Source: CAYFFO01 sp964342485
GTDB taxonomy: Bacteria > Chloroflexota > Dehalococcoidia > Lucifugimonadales > CAJWER01
DNA length: 64,000 nt
Assembly: GCA_964342485.1 (NCBI GenBank)
Contig: CAYFFO010000004.1
Location: forward strand, 31,291 to 95,290
Reading direction: 5' to 3'
A program made the translations under genes and the position numbers. The notes beneath the pieces were generated by a model. That model was not told where the DNA came from. It saw only the letters and a list, made by a program, of their open reading frames with translations, and did no database searches. This document shows positions 26,927-36,187 of the stretch, piece by piece (within the stretch, counting starts at the first letter, position 1; each line of letters begins with the position of its first letter).

Positions 26927-27982
26927 CTAACCAGGACTCACTACAACCCTAAAAACATCTTTATCCGTCTTCATCATTTCTGAAAAACCCTTGTCTATTA
27001 CATCATCTATGCATATTTTCTGAGATATTAAGTTCGCAGTTTTTACAGAATTGTTAGCTATTAACTCGAGCACATCCTCTAAATCATCTCGTAGATAAGC
27101 TAAGGAACCAATCAGTTTTTTTTCAGTTGCAACCAGATCATTAAAATCAACCTTAGCCAAATGAGTATAAATAGCAACTAAAGTTACTGTCCCTCCGGGC
27201 TTAACCATGTCAATAGCTGTATTCGGAGTTTGCTTGCCTCCTGCAGAGTCAATAACTACATCCAATCCATGATTACTTGTAAATTTAAATATTTTTTCTG
27301 AGTAATCTTTTTCTGAAACGTTGATAGTATGATCGGCTCCTAGTACTTTTGCCATCTCTAGACTAGATTGGCTCTTATCAAATGCAACTACAGACGCTCC
27401 AAAAGACTTCGCTATTTGCAAAATTAGAAGCCCGATAGTACCGCAACCAAGAATACCCAATAATTGTCCGCCTCGAAGACTGCTCTTACGAACAGCATGC
27501 ATCGCTACCGAAGCAGGTTCAGCAAAAACTGCCTGTTCACTACTTACTTTATCAGGTAATTCTATTACTTCAGAACCTTTCCAAATCATATAATCTGCTA
27601 ACCCACCATTTAAATCGAAGCCAGCAACCGCCATTTTCTGACATAGTGTTTTATTTCCTGATCGGCAAGCAACACAGATATCACAAGTTAAAACAGTATT
27701 TACTGCTACACGACTCCCAAGCTCGATATTTTTTATATTAGAACCACGTTCAATTACAGTACCTGTCATTTCATGGCCGGTTATTAATGGCAACTTCTTT
27801 CCAGTAATTGAATTGGGAACATCATGAGAAATAAATTTTGGACCATAAAGGTATTCTTCGACATCAGTAGCACAAATCCCACAGTAATCTATCCTCAATT
27901 TGACTTCTTCTGCATTAGGTATAGGTTCAGGAACATCCTCGATGCGGATATCCCTATTTCCATGATAAACAACTGCCTTCAT
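26927..27982 (-). CDS. Zinc-dependent medium-chain alcohol/polyol dehydrogenase
   Basis: The 351-residue enzyme belongs to the sorbitol/butanediol/threonine dehydrogenase branch of the MDR family. It has the catalytic zinc Cys in DYCGICATDVEEY, GHEMTGTV with the zinc His-Glu, and a structural-zinc lobe CDICVACRSGNKTLC. The coenzyme site is GILGCGTIGLL near residue 176. An acidic or polar residue after strand two (AFDKS) suggests NAD(H). It should oxidise a secondary alcohol of a polyol or sugar acid. It sits 26 bases after the RidA-like gene and before enolase-superfamily paralogue 1, forming a catabolic set. Confidence 0.88.
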   Translation of the reverse strand: MKAVVYHGNRDIRIEDVPEPIPNAEEVKLRIDYCGICATDVEEYLYGPKFISHDVPNSITGKKLPLITGHEMTGTVIERGSNIKNIELGSRVAVNTVLTCDICVACRSGNKTLCQKMAVAGFDLNGGLADYMIWKGSEVIELPDKVSSEQAVFAEPASVAMHAVRKSSLRGGQLLGILGCGTIGLLILQIAKSFGASVVAFDKSQSSLEMAKVLGADHTINVSEKDYSEKIFKFTSNHGLDVVIDSAGGKQTPNTAIDMVKPGGTVTLVAIYTHLAKVDFNDLVATEKKLIGSLAYLRDDLEDVLELIANNSVKTANLISQKICIDDVIDKGFSEMMKTDKDVFRVVVSPG

Positions 27983-28008
27983 ATCAATAACCCTTAATCA
28001 CTAGATAA

Positions 28009-28428
28009 TTAAAAATCCTGTTTTGAGATTACTGCGTACACATCAATTTCAAAATCGATCCAAGATTCAGCTAAACCTTTAACAACAATACCAGTTGAAC
28101 AAGGATACACATCACCTAGATGTCTTGCTATGACTGGATAAACTAGAGGTCTGTACGAAGAATTTGTGACATATGTCGTTATTTTACAAATATCATTAAC
28201 ACTTGATCCAACTTCTTCCAATAAAACCCTAACACAGAGCATAGCATTCTCAGCCTGTTTCTCTGGGTCGCCTTTACCAACAAATCCTTCTTTGTCAAGA
28301 AGTATGCCTGTCTGACCTTGTATAAACACAGTATGTCCTGCTAAAACAACTCTACTAAGTTCATAGTCTACTTGCGATAATAATGGTCCATTTTTTGTAT
28401 TCTTTATTCTTTTTCTTATTTTATGCAT
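28009..28428 (-). CDS. RidA (YjgF/YER057c/UK114) family protein lacking the catalytic arginine
   Basis: A 139-residue chorismate-mutase-like fold protein with the YjgF hallmarks VFIQGQTGI, QAENAM(L)CVRVLLEEVGSS, KITTYVT and the C-terminal FEIDVYAVI. Classical RidA hydrolyses reactive enamines/imines using Arg105 in the YPARS motif. Here the aligned segment reads YPCST, so the arginine is a serine (S111). It is therefore unlikely to be a standard imine deaminase and may belong to one of the Rid subgroups of unknown role. It is first in an operon with an alcohol dehydrogenase and an enolase-superfamily enzyme, which suggests a part in that catabolic route. Confidence 0.85.
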   Translation of the reverse strand: MHKIRKRIKNTKNGPLLSQVDYELSRVVLAGHTVFIQGQTGILLDKEGFVGKGDPEKQAENAMLCVRVLLEEVGSSVNDICKITTYVTNSSYRPLVYPVIARHLGDVYPCSTGIVVKGLAESWIDFEIDVYAVISKQDF

Positions 28429-28511
28429 TATAGAAATTCCGCAAAATTTATCCTACACGATAAGTTAAAACAAAAATATAACAATCCAGTCTTAGCTAGC
28501 CAAAACCCGTA

Positions 28512-28525
28512 TGCTATAATTATAG
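28512..28525. promoter_or_regulatory. argJ promoter (extended -10) overlapped by a perfect palindrome
   Basis: TGC-TATAAT (28512-28520) is a consensus extended -10 box. CTATAATTATAG (28514-28525) is a perfect 12-base palindrome lying across it. The -35 region (TTAGCT, 28492-28497) is poor, as is usual with extended -10 promoters. A protein bound to the palindrome would block the polymerase, so an arginine-type repressor is the obvious guess; the site resembles only loosely the known ARG box. Confidence 0.5.
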
Positions 28526-28526
28526 A

Positions 28527-28603
28527 TCTCCAAGGACATCTGCACGATCTGCAAGTATAGTTTACATTGATCGTTACGGTATTGGAATTATATGAAAAGG
28601 AGA
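28527..28603 (+). promoter_or_regulatory. argJ leader with alternative pairings
   Basis: TCTCC (28527-28531) can pair with GGAGA (28599-28603), the ribosome-binding site of argJ. Overlapping TCCAA (28529-28533) can instead pair with TTGGA (28582-28586). The two are mutually exclusive. A tandem repeat ATCTGCACG/ATCTGCAAG lies between (28538-28555). Each helix is only five pairs, so a switch is a weak inference. Confidence 0.25.
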
Positions 28604-28610
28604 CTTCAAA

Positions 28611-29828
28611 ATGGCCGCGATGGTGGAGGTATTAGACGGTGGAGGAGTAACCTCTCCTCGCGGGTTCAAAGCCGGTGCTATTTACGCCGGTGTTAAGACT
28701 GCTGGCGATGGAATATTAGACTTGGGTATTCTTTTCTCAGAAGAACCAGCAACAGTGGCTGGCACTTTTTCAACAAATAAAGTAGTTTCCCCCTCGTTAG
28801 TCCTCACTCGTGATCGAACTTCGTCAGGAATTGCACGAGCTGTTGTAGCAAACAGTGGCTGTGCTAACTGCTGTGTCGGTGATCAGGGTCTTAATGATGC
28901 AAAAGAAATGACAGCATTAACAGCCAAGCATTTGGGGCTTACTGATAATGAAGTTCTGATAGCAAGCACCGGGTTAATAGGTGTTGAACTTCCAATGGCA
29001 CTAATTAGACAGAACATAGGTAACGTTGTAACCAAAAATGAAGGGGGAACGGAATTCGCAAAAGCCATAATGACTTCAGATACCAGGCCCAAAGAAGTTG
29101 CAGTAGCTGTTGAAATAAACGGCTCACGAATAACTGTGGGTGGAGCAGCAAAAGGGTCGGGCATGATTCATCCTAACATGGCAACCATGTTAGGTTTTAT
29201 AACCACTGATGCAAATATAGATGCAGATTTATTAAAAGAGATATTAGTAGATGTAGTCGATTCCTCCTTTAACATGATCGATGTAGATGGAGACCAGAGC
29301 ACAAACGATACCGTACTTTTACTAGCCAATGGAGCGGCAAGTGGATCAAAGATTAAAGGTGGAACCAATGAATCAGAGGTTTTTAAAGAAGCAGTTCGGT
29401 ATATTGCAATAACATTATCCAAAGAACTTGCAAGGGATGGGGAGGGTGCTCAGAAACTTGTTGAAGTAATAGTTGAAGGTGCTCAGGACATTTCTCAAGC
29501 AAGAAAAGCGGCCAGAGAAATTGCTAGTTCACTTCTAGTTAAAGCCATGATCCATGGTCGTGACCCTAACTGGGGCAGGGTAATGATGGCATTAGGTAGA
29601 AGCGGTATTGAATTTATTGAATCCCAAGTCGACGTATTTATAAATGATATCCACATAGTACACGAAGGCAAATCAATACCCTATTTGGTAGATGCAGTTG
29701 TGAGTGCTATGAACGTAGACGAGATACAAATACGAGCAAATATTAATACAGGGACCTCTATGGCAACAGCTTGGGGTTGCGACCTTACAGAAGAGTATGT
29801 GACATTCAACTCAGCCTACAGTACATAA
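28611..29828 (+). CDS. argJ: Glutamate N-acetyltransferase / ornithine acetyltransferase
   Basis: ArgJ recycles the acetyl group from N-acetylornithine to glutamate and, in bifunctional forms, can also use acetyl-CoA. The 405-residue precursor carries the self-cleavage motif MATMLGF, so it should split before Thr192 into alpha and beta chains. VAGTFSTNKV, ANSGCANCCVGDQG, AKGSGMIHPNM and the late GRDPNWGRVMMALGRSG also match. AAGGAG is eight bases before ATG 28611. It heads the arginine cluster. No argC or argA is seen in the window. Whether it is mono- or bifunctional cannot be told by eye. Confidence 0.95.
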   Translation: MAAMVEVLDGGGVTSPRGFKAGAIYAGVKTAGDGILDLGILFSEEPATVAGTFSTNKVVSPSLVLTRDRTSSGIARAVVANSGCANCCVGDQGLNDAKEMTALTAKHLGLTDNEVLIASTGLIGVELPMALIRQNIGNVVTKNEGGTEFAKAIMTSDTRPKEVAVAVEINGSRITVGGAAKGSGMIHPNMATMLGFITTDANIDADLLKEILVDVVDSSFNMIDVDGDQSTNDTVLLLANGAASGSKIKGGTNESEVFKEAVRYIAITLSKELARDGEGAQKLVEVIVEGAQDISQARKAAREIASSLLVKAMIHGRDPNWGRVMMALGRSGIEFIESQVDVFINDIHIVHEGKSIPYLVDAVVSAMNVDEIQIRANINTGTSMATAWGCDLTEEYVTFNSAYST

Positions 29829-29951
29829 TAATTAAGCTCAGTTTAACTATGGAATAGCATCTCCCTGAATTTTAGATATGAATACAACAATGAAATATAT
29901 CCTAATGTCTTTTAATATTAATAAATACACCTATGATTTAGGAGTAGTGTA

Positions 29952-30836
29952 GTGTCGATTGAACAACGTCCTTCCTCAGAACAAATGCCAGTTTCAAAAA
30001 GTCCGGCTACTCATCAAGAGACCGCCCAGCTGGATAACGGAATTGTTCCTAGCCTCAAGGACAGTAAAATTGTAGTCAAGATTGGTGGTAGCACTATAGG
30101 ACAACATGACACTAGCTTGCAAGATTTAGTTAAGCTGCAACTTACAGGTGCACGTCCTGTAGTGGTACATGGTGGTGGGAAAACTATCTCTGATTGGATG
30201 CAACTTCAGGGTATAAAGCCTAGATTTAATCGTGGATTAAGAGTTACAGACAAAGACAATATTGAGATAGTAATAGCAGTATTAACAGGTTTAGTAAATA
30301 AATCACTCGTAGGGTCAATTGAAAATCTTGGCGGAAAAGCAATAGGTTTATCAGGAATCGACGGCTCCATACTCGAGGCAAATCCAATATCGGAAGAACT
30401 CGGTTTAGTAGGCGAAATTAATAAAGTCAACTCAAAACCCATCGAAACCATCTTGGACTCCGGATATATGCCTGTTATTGCGCCCGTTGCAGTATATAAA
30501 AACAGTACCAGCACAGATGAAAATATCATATTGAATGTAAATGCCGATACTGTAGCTGGGGAGATAGCAGCTGCCCTCAATGTACAGCGCCTTATTTTAA
30601 TGACTGACGTACCTGGAGTACTGGATTCAACAAAAAGACTAATCCCAAGACTAACTCGCCGACAAGCTAATACACTACTCACATCGAATGTGATAGATGG
30701 CGGTATGGTGCCAAAAATTGATGCCTGCTTAAAAGCTTTAGAAATAATCGATTCCGCTCATATAATAGATGGACGTGAAGGAAACACTCTATTACAAGTA
30801 TTGGAAAATCAGAAAATTGGAACAAGACTAGATTGA
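29952..30836 (+). CDS. argB: N-acetylglutamate kinase
   Basis: ArgB phosphorylates N-acetylglutamate, the second step to ornithine. The 294-residue protein has an N-terminal tail of about 38 polar residues before the kinase core begins at DSKIVVKIGGSTIG. Then come VVHGGGKTIS, the NINADT-like LNVNADTVAGEIA and LMTDVPGV, and the end motif GGMVPKIDACLKAL. The GTG start at 29952 has GGAG upstream. The tail may be a mis-set start, but no better ribosome-binding site is visible inside it. It is 123 bases after argJ. Confidence 0.93.
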   Translation: MSIEQRPSSEQMPVSKSPATHQETAQLDNGIVPSLKDSKIVVKIGGSTIGQHDTSLQDLVKLQLTGARPVVVHGGGKTISDWMQLQGIKPRFNRGLRVTDKDNIEIVIAVLTGLVNKSLVGSIENLGGKAIGLSGIDGSILEANPISEELGLVGEINKVNSKPIETILDSGYMPVIAPVAVYKNSTSTDENIILNVNADTVAGEIAAALNVQRLILMTDVPGVLDSTKRLIPRLTRRQANTLLTSNVIDGGMVPKIDACLKALEIIDSAHIIDGREGNTLLQVLENQKIGTRLD

Positions 30837-30843
30837 GGTAAGA

Positions 30844-33624
30844 ATGTCAACAAATTTTGAACAAAATTCAGGTTTTAATTTGGACATAGGGAACATGTTC
30901 CCTACACAGTTGGGCAGCAGATTAAGATGGATTTTAATATTGGTCGGGTTAGTATCGCTATTTTTTATCCTGTCCATTATCAGGTCCGTTTATACTGACT
31001 GGCTATGGTTTAATTCCCTAAAATTTCAAAGTGTTTATATCAAGATCCTTTTAACTAGGTGCATTCTTTTTTGTTTAGCCGCAGGCATATTCGCAATATT
31101 TTGTGGTATATCAGTGTATTTTTCCTATCAATTATCAAAGGGCCCTGAAGAAATACCCCTGCCTCCTCAAATAAGGCGAGTTTTCAAAAGGTTAATTTTC
31201 TGGGGTATTTTGTTAGGAGTATCAGTCTTAAGTATTATTTTCGGGGTTATAGCAGCAAGTCAGTGGGAAGTGTTTTTGAGATTTGATAGTGCAGCAATAT
31301 TTAATATCACTGATCCAGTTTATAATAAAGACATTTCCTTCTATGTGTTTGCTCTACCTCTTTATGAATTCATACAAAAATGGGCTCTAGGAGCCACAGT
31401 AATTATCCTAGCAGCAACTCTTGGCATCTATTTTGTACAATTTAGCTTCCGCGGAGTAGGCCTGATTATTACCAAAGGCATCAAACTCCAAATATCGACT
31501 ATGGGAGCCATTATAATGTTACTCTTTGGAGTAGGTTTATGGCTTGATCGATGGGGTTTACTATTTTCTGGGCATGGAGCAGTTTTTGGTGCAGCTTACA
31601 CCGACATCAATGCCAGGAAAATAGCCCTCCTTATTCTATTAGTGGCGGCAGCGGCAACTGCTATTTTGATATTTATCAATGCTTATTTAAATGGGATCAG
31701 GCTTTTTATAGGAGCACTAGCGCTTTTCGCAGGACTTTTTGTAGCACTTAATGTTCTGTGGCCAAACGCAATGCAAAGACTCACAGTTAGGCCAAGTGAG
31801 TTTGCACGGGAACAACCCTATATAGGAAGAAACATTGAATTTACTCGGCAAGGGTTTGGTTTGGGTGGAATTATAGAACAGCCATACCCCGTTGACGCTG
31901 TGCTTACTGAAAATATGGTTAACCAAAATCTTCAAACGGTGGATAATATTAGGTTGTGGGATCACAGCCCGTTATCTAATGTATATCGACAAATTCAACT
32001 CATAAGACCATACTATGATTTCAAAGATGCTGATGTAGACCGATACGTCGTTGATGGTGAATACAGGCAGGTTATGTTAGCAGCTAGAGAAGTTGCCCCA
32101 ACTAAGCTAGACCCAGATGCCCAAACATGGGTTAACCAAAAATTAAGGTATACGCACGGATTTGGCATAGCAATGAGTCCAGTAACTGAATTCACTACAG
32201 AAGGCAGGCCAGAATTTTTTGCTAAAGATATACCTTTAGAAGGTGAAATTGAAATCAAATCGCTTTCAGGTAATTCTCAACCTGAATTTAAAGTAAGCAA
32301 TCCTAGGATTTATTACGGTGAAGAAACTATTGAACATGTAATCGTAAATACAAACACAGCGGAACTAGACTATCAGGCTGCAGGCGGAGAATTGAGGAGT
32401 ACGAATTATTTTGGTAAAGGTGGAATAAAGATAGGAAACTTTGTACGTAGGTTAGCATATGCATGGCAGTTTGCCGATATTAACATATTAATAAGTCCTG
32501 AAATAACTAACGTTAGCCGAATACAATACAGGAGAGAAATTCAAGAACGTATTTCAACGGTAGCACCTTTTTTGATCCTCGACAAAGATCCATATATCGT
32601 TGCTGGTAGCGATGGACTTTTTTGGATTCAGGACGCATATACTACCAGTGACAAATACCCTTATTCAGATCCTTCATCAGATGGGTTCAACTATATACGT
32701 AATAGTGTAAAAATTATTGTTGATGCATTCAACGGAACTTTATCATTCTACGTTTGGGATCCTACTGACCCAATGATTCTTACTTACCAAGCAATATTTC
32801 CAGATCTTTTCATAGATAAAGATGAGATGCCCGATTCGTTAAAAACTCATGTTAGATATCCCCAAGATCTATTTAGAATTCAGTCTGAAAAATATCTTCG
32901 TTACCATATGCTTGACCCTCAAGACTTTTACAATTTAGAAGACATTTGGAGTATTCCAGAAGAAAAGTTCGGACAAGGGGAACAGTTACAAAAAGTTGAA
33001 CCTTATTACGTCATTATGAAAATGCCTGCTGAAGATAAGGAGGAATTTGTTCTCCTACTACCCTACACTCGAAATGATCCTCCTATTATGTCTGGCTGGC
33101 TGGCTGCAAGAAACGATTCTCCAAATTACGGGGAATTGATAGCTTTTAGATTCCCTAAAGAAAGGCAGGTAGACAGTCCTCAACAAGTTGAGGCCAGAAT
33201 AGACAACGACCCATACATTTCGCAATGGTTCACATTGCGATGCCAAGAAGGATCATTTTGTATAAGAGGAAACCTATTAGTGATTCCAATAGCAACTGAC
33301 AGTGAATTTGGCCTACTTTACGCAGAACCAGTTTATCTACAAGCGGAAGGAATTGATTTCCCAGAATTAAAACAGGTTATCTTGGCTACTGGAGAGAAAG
33401 TGGTTATGGCAAATTCCGTACCAGAAGCAATTGCTGAACTTACCGGTTTCCAACGGGATAAAGTGGACCAACCAAAACCAGCAGTAATACAAGCAAAAGA
33501 TACAGAAAACCCGATAAGCGAAGGCATTGATAGAATTAAAACTTCTATTAACGATATCAAGGATAGTTTAATTGCTCTGGAAAAAGCTCTACAAACACTT
33601 ACAGAATCGACTCAGAATAAATAA
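30844..33624 (+). CDS. UPF0182 family large membrane protein
   Basis: A 926-residue protein of the UPF0182 family. About seven membrane segments occupy residues 25-300, with the family's DWLWFNSL motif near residue 55. A large domain of ~550 residues follows, containing NIEFTRQGFGL, NIRLWDHSPL, the Tyr-rich VDRYVVDGEYRQVMLAAREV and TYGEE-like YYGEE. The large domain is probably extracytoplasmic. The C-terminus is a Gln/Asp/Ile coiled stretch. The biochemical role is unknown. It is seven bases after argB and 93 before argD, so it sits inside the arginine operon although it has no known link to arginine. Confidence 0.92.
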   Translation: MSTNFEQNSGFNLDIGNMFPTQLGSRLRWILILVGLVSLFFILSIIRSVYTDWLWFNSLKFQSVYIKILLTRCILFCLAAGIFAIFCGISVYFSYQLSKGPEEIPLPPQIRRVFKRLIFWGILLGVSVLSIIFGVIAASQWEVFLRFDSAAIFNITDPVYNKDISFYVFALPLYEFIQKWALGATVIILAATLGIYFVQFSFRGVGLIITKGIKLQISTMGAIIMLLFGVGLWLDRWGLLFSGHGAVFGAAYTDINARKIALLILLVAAAATAILIFINAYLNGIRLFIGALALFAGLFVALNVLWPNAMQRLTVRPSEFAREQPYIGRNIEFTRQGFGLGGIIEQPYPVDAVLTENMVNQNLQTVDNIRLWDHSPLSNVYRQIQLIRPYYDFKDADVDRYVVDGEYRQVMLAAREVAPTKLDPDAQTWVNQKLRYTHGFGIAMSPVTEFTTEGRPEFFAKDIPLEGEIEIKSLSGNSQPEFKVSNPRIYYGEETIEHVIVNTNTAELDYQAAGGELRSTNYFGKGGIKIGNFVRRLAYAWQFADINILISPEITNVSRIQYRREIQERISTVAPFLILDKDPYIVAGSDGLFWIQDAYTTSDKYPYSDPSSDGFNYIRNSVKIIVDAFNGTLSFYVWDPTDPMILTYQAIFPDLFIDKDEMPDSLKTHVRYPQDLFRIQSEKYLRYHMLDPQDFYNLEDIWSIPEEKFGQGEQLQKVEPYYVIMKMPAEDKEEFVLLLPYTRNDPPIMSGWLAARNDSPNYGELIAFRFPKERQVDSPQQVEARIDNDPYISQWFTLRCQEGSFCIRGNLLVIPIATDSEFGLLYAEPVYLQAEGIDFPELKQVILATGEKVVMANSVPEAIAELTGFQRDKVDQPKPAVIQAKDTENPISEGIDRIKTSINDIKDSLIALEKALQTLTESTQNK

Positions 33625-33717
33625 TGCGAGTAAAATGACTAAAATCGAGTTTTGATCATTGGTTTAGAAATTCATCTTGTTAGAATTTTTTAATACACAA
33701 GTCATCAGGATATAAAT

Positions 33718-34914
33718 ATGAAAACAGACTGGAAATCACTAGAACAAAATTTTTACATGAACTGTGTAAAAAGACAGCCAATAGTAATAACGAGAGGTGA
33801 GGGAACAAAGGTTTGGGATGACAATGGTAAAGAATATTTGGACTTTACATCAGGATGGGCTGTAAACAATATAGGTCACTCGAATCCAGTCATTGCTGAT
33901 GCAATATCCGCACAATCTCGAATTTTGGTTCAAACATCAAATCAATTTTACACAATCCCACAACTACAGCTAGCCCAGATTCTTGTCGAAAACAGCTGTC
34001 TTGACAAAGCATTCTTCTGTAATAGTGGAGCTGAAGCTAATGAAGGAGCAATAAAGCTGGCCAGAAAGTACGGTAATATCCACAAGAATGGAGCTTATCA
34101 AATAATAACAGCCAACAATTCCTTCCATGGCAGAACCCTGACAACATGGTCGGCAACAGGAAAGCCTCACGATAGTGACCCCTTCTTACCTTTGCCTGAA
34201 GGCTTCGTTCATGTTGATTACAATAATTTGCAAGCCATAAAGGACGCAACTAAAACTGATACAGTTGCAATAATGCTTGAACCAGTACAGGGCGAGGGAG
34301 GAGTGAATTTACCATCCCCCGGATATTTATCAGCAGTCAGGCAGTGGTGTGACGATAATGATTTGATTTTGATTTTTGACGAGGTACAAACTGGACTAGG
34401 TCGCCTTGGAAAACTATTCGGCTATGAAGTTTATCAAGTTGAACCAGATATTATCACATTAGCCAAAGGACTGGGAGGGGGAATCCCGATAGGAGCATTC
34501 CTTGCTAAAGATCATGCTGCTGTCTTTGAACCGAAAAGTGAGCATGGTTCTACATTCGGGGGAAACGTTTTAACTTGTGCAGCCGCACATGCTTCAACCC
34601 AATTCATAATTAATAACGAAATCCCGGCCAAAGCAGACGATATGGGTAAATACCTTATTGGAAAACTCTTGGATCTAAAAGAAACCCATAGCTTAATCAC
34701 AGAGGTAAGAGGAGTTGGTCTTTTAATAGCTGTCGAATTTAACAGAGAAATATCAGCCAATTTACTTACGTATTGCAACCAACTGGGACTATTATTGAAC
34801 GCCCCAAAACCAACTGCGATTCGACTAATGCCTCCTCTAACAATCAGTAAACAAGAAGTAGATATTGGGATTCAGAGGTTAGAATCTGGCATATTGAAAG
34901 CACAAAAGGAATAA
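33718..34914 (+). CDS. argD: Acetylornithine aminotransferase
   Basis: ArgD is a class III PLP enzyme that makes N-acetylornithine from the semialdehyde and glutamate. The 398 residues include DFTSGWAVNNIGHSNP, FCNSGAEANEGAIKLARKY, SFHGRTL, MLEPVQGEGGV, IFDEVQTGLGR and the PLP lysine in LAKGLGGGIPIGA. GSTFGGNVLTCAAA marks the other subunit's phosphate contact. Related class III enzymes (ornithine or succinylornithine aminotransferases) look alike; the arg neighbours decide for ArgD. The stop is three bases before the TTG start of argG. Confidence 0.93.
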   Translation: MKTDWKSLEQNFYMNCVKRQPIVITRGEGTKVWDDNGKEYLDFTSGWAVNNIGHSNPVIADAISAQSRILVQTSNQFYTIPQLQLAQILVENSCLDKAFFCNSGAEANEGAIKLARKYGNIHKNGAYQIITANNSFHGRTLTTWSATGKPHDSDPFLPLPEGFVHVDYNNLQAIKDATKTDTVAIMLEPVQGEGGVNLPSPGYLSAVRQWCDDNDLILIFDEVQTGLGRLGKLFGYEVYQVEPDIITLAKGLGGGIPIGAFLAKDHAAVFEPKSEHGSTFGGNVLTCAAAHASTQFIINNEIPAKADDMGKYLIGKLLDLKETHSLITEVRGVGLLIAVEFNREISANLLTYCNQLGLLLNAPKPTAIRLMPPLTISKQEVDIGIQRLESGILKAQKE

Positions 34915-34917
34915 TAA

Positions 34918-36180
34918 TTGAACTGGAAAGATCTCAAAAAAAGTGGGGTCACTACTATTGCTGGAGTAGTTTCAGGTGGGCTCGATAGTTGTACAGCTAC
35001 TCACTGGCTTAGTGATAGAGGGTTTAAAATCGAGGCATTTACAGTTGATCTGGGCCAGCCCGATGAAGAGCATATCAGCAGTATTACAGAACGAATGCTA
35101 GGAAGTGGTGCCAGTCATGCCGAGATCGTATCAGGAGAAAAACATCTAGCTTTAGCTGGCCTAAAAGTAATACAGTCTCAAGCAAGATATGAAGGCGATT
35201 ACTGGAACACGACTGGTATAGCCAGGCCTATAACAATAGCTACTTTGCTTCCAACAATACAAAAACGTAACATCGACGTCATTTTTCATGGAGCCACCGG
35301 ACGTGGAAATGATCAAGTTAGACTCCAATTAGCAACTAATATGCTATCTCCTAATATCAAAGTATATGCCCCCTGGAGAGACCCTGAATTTGTTGCTGAA
35401 TTCCCTGGAAGACAACAAATGCTAGACTACTGTGCAAAAAACCAACTACCTATCAAATCTACGGGAGAATCCAGATATTCAACGGATGCAAATTTTCTGG
35501 GACTCACCCACGAAGCTGGAGACCTAGAAAATGTGGAAATACCCCCATATTTTGTGAATCCAGGGATGGGAGTCTGGCCATGGAACTCACCCGACGAACC
35601 TAAATCTGTTGCAATACGTTGGGAAAAAGGAGTCCCAAAGAAAATCGACGATGTTCCTTTAGATATTATATCCATGTTCAAAAAGACAAACTATATAGGT
35701 GGAACTCACGGTGTTGGAATAGGTACACACGTGGTTGAGAACCGATTCGTAGGTGTGAAATCGAGAGGTATATACGAGGCTCCAGGCCTGGAATTACTTG
35801 GTAAAAGCTTCGAATATCTCCTTCAATTCATACTAGATCGACGAGCCACAGAGTTGTTCAACTATGTATCCAAAACTATTAGCTCCCAAATATACCAAGG
35901 ATACTGGTTGGATTTAACCACAACATCACTACTGGCTTCATTGGAGCCAATACTCGCACTTTGTACTGGTACTATAGTTGTCAGAATCTATAAAGGAAAC
36001 ATATATTTTGAATCGGCAGAAGATACTGCTAAATCGATGCCTCATTCCTTATACACAGACGATTCATCGATGGAAGCGATGGGATCCTATGACCATGAGG
36101 ATTCAGAAGGGTTTCTTAAGATACTTGGTATATCTGCAAAAAATGTAGGGGCTAGACAATTTCCATGGCTGAAACGGTAA
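34918..36180 (+). CDS. argG: Argininosuccinate synthase
   Basis: ArgG condenses citrulline and aspartate with ATP. The 420-residue protein begins near its N-terminal ATP-pyrophosphatase loop VSGGLDSCTATHWL, followed by FTVDLGQPDEEH and HGATGRGNDQVRLQL. The substrate-binding block STDANFLGLTHEAGDLE and the GGTHGVGIGTHVVENRFVGVKSRG segment match the family. The start is TTG 34918 with AAAGGA seven bases upstream, overlapping the end of argD. It carries a longer ATP-loop variant (SGGLDSC) than the common YSGGLDTS. Ornithine carbamoyltransferase (argF) is not in the window. Confidence 0.93.
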   Translation: MNWKDLKKSGVTTIAGVVSGGLDSCTATHWLSDRGFKIEAFTVDLGQPDEEHISSITERMLGSGASHAEIVSGEKHLALAGLKVIQSQARYEGDYWNTTGIARPITIATLLPTIQKRNIDVIFHGATGRGNDQVRLQLATNMLSPNIKVYAPWRDPEFVAEFPGRQQMLDYCAKNQLPIKSTGESRYSTDANFLGLTHEAGDLENVEIPPYFVNPGMGVWPWNSPDEPKSVAIRWEKGVPKKIDDVPLDIISMFKKTNYIGGTHGVGIGTHVVENRFVGVKSRGIYEAPGLELLGKSFEYLLQFILDRRATELFNYVSKTISSQIYQGYWLDLTTTSLLASLEPILALCTGTIVVRIYKGNIYFESAEDTAKSMPHSLYTDDSSMEAMGSYDHEDSEGFLKILGISAKNVGARQFPWLKR

Positions 36181-36187
36181 ATTAATT

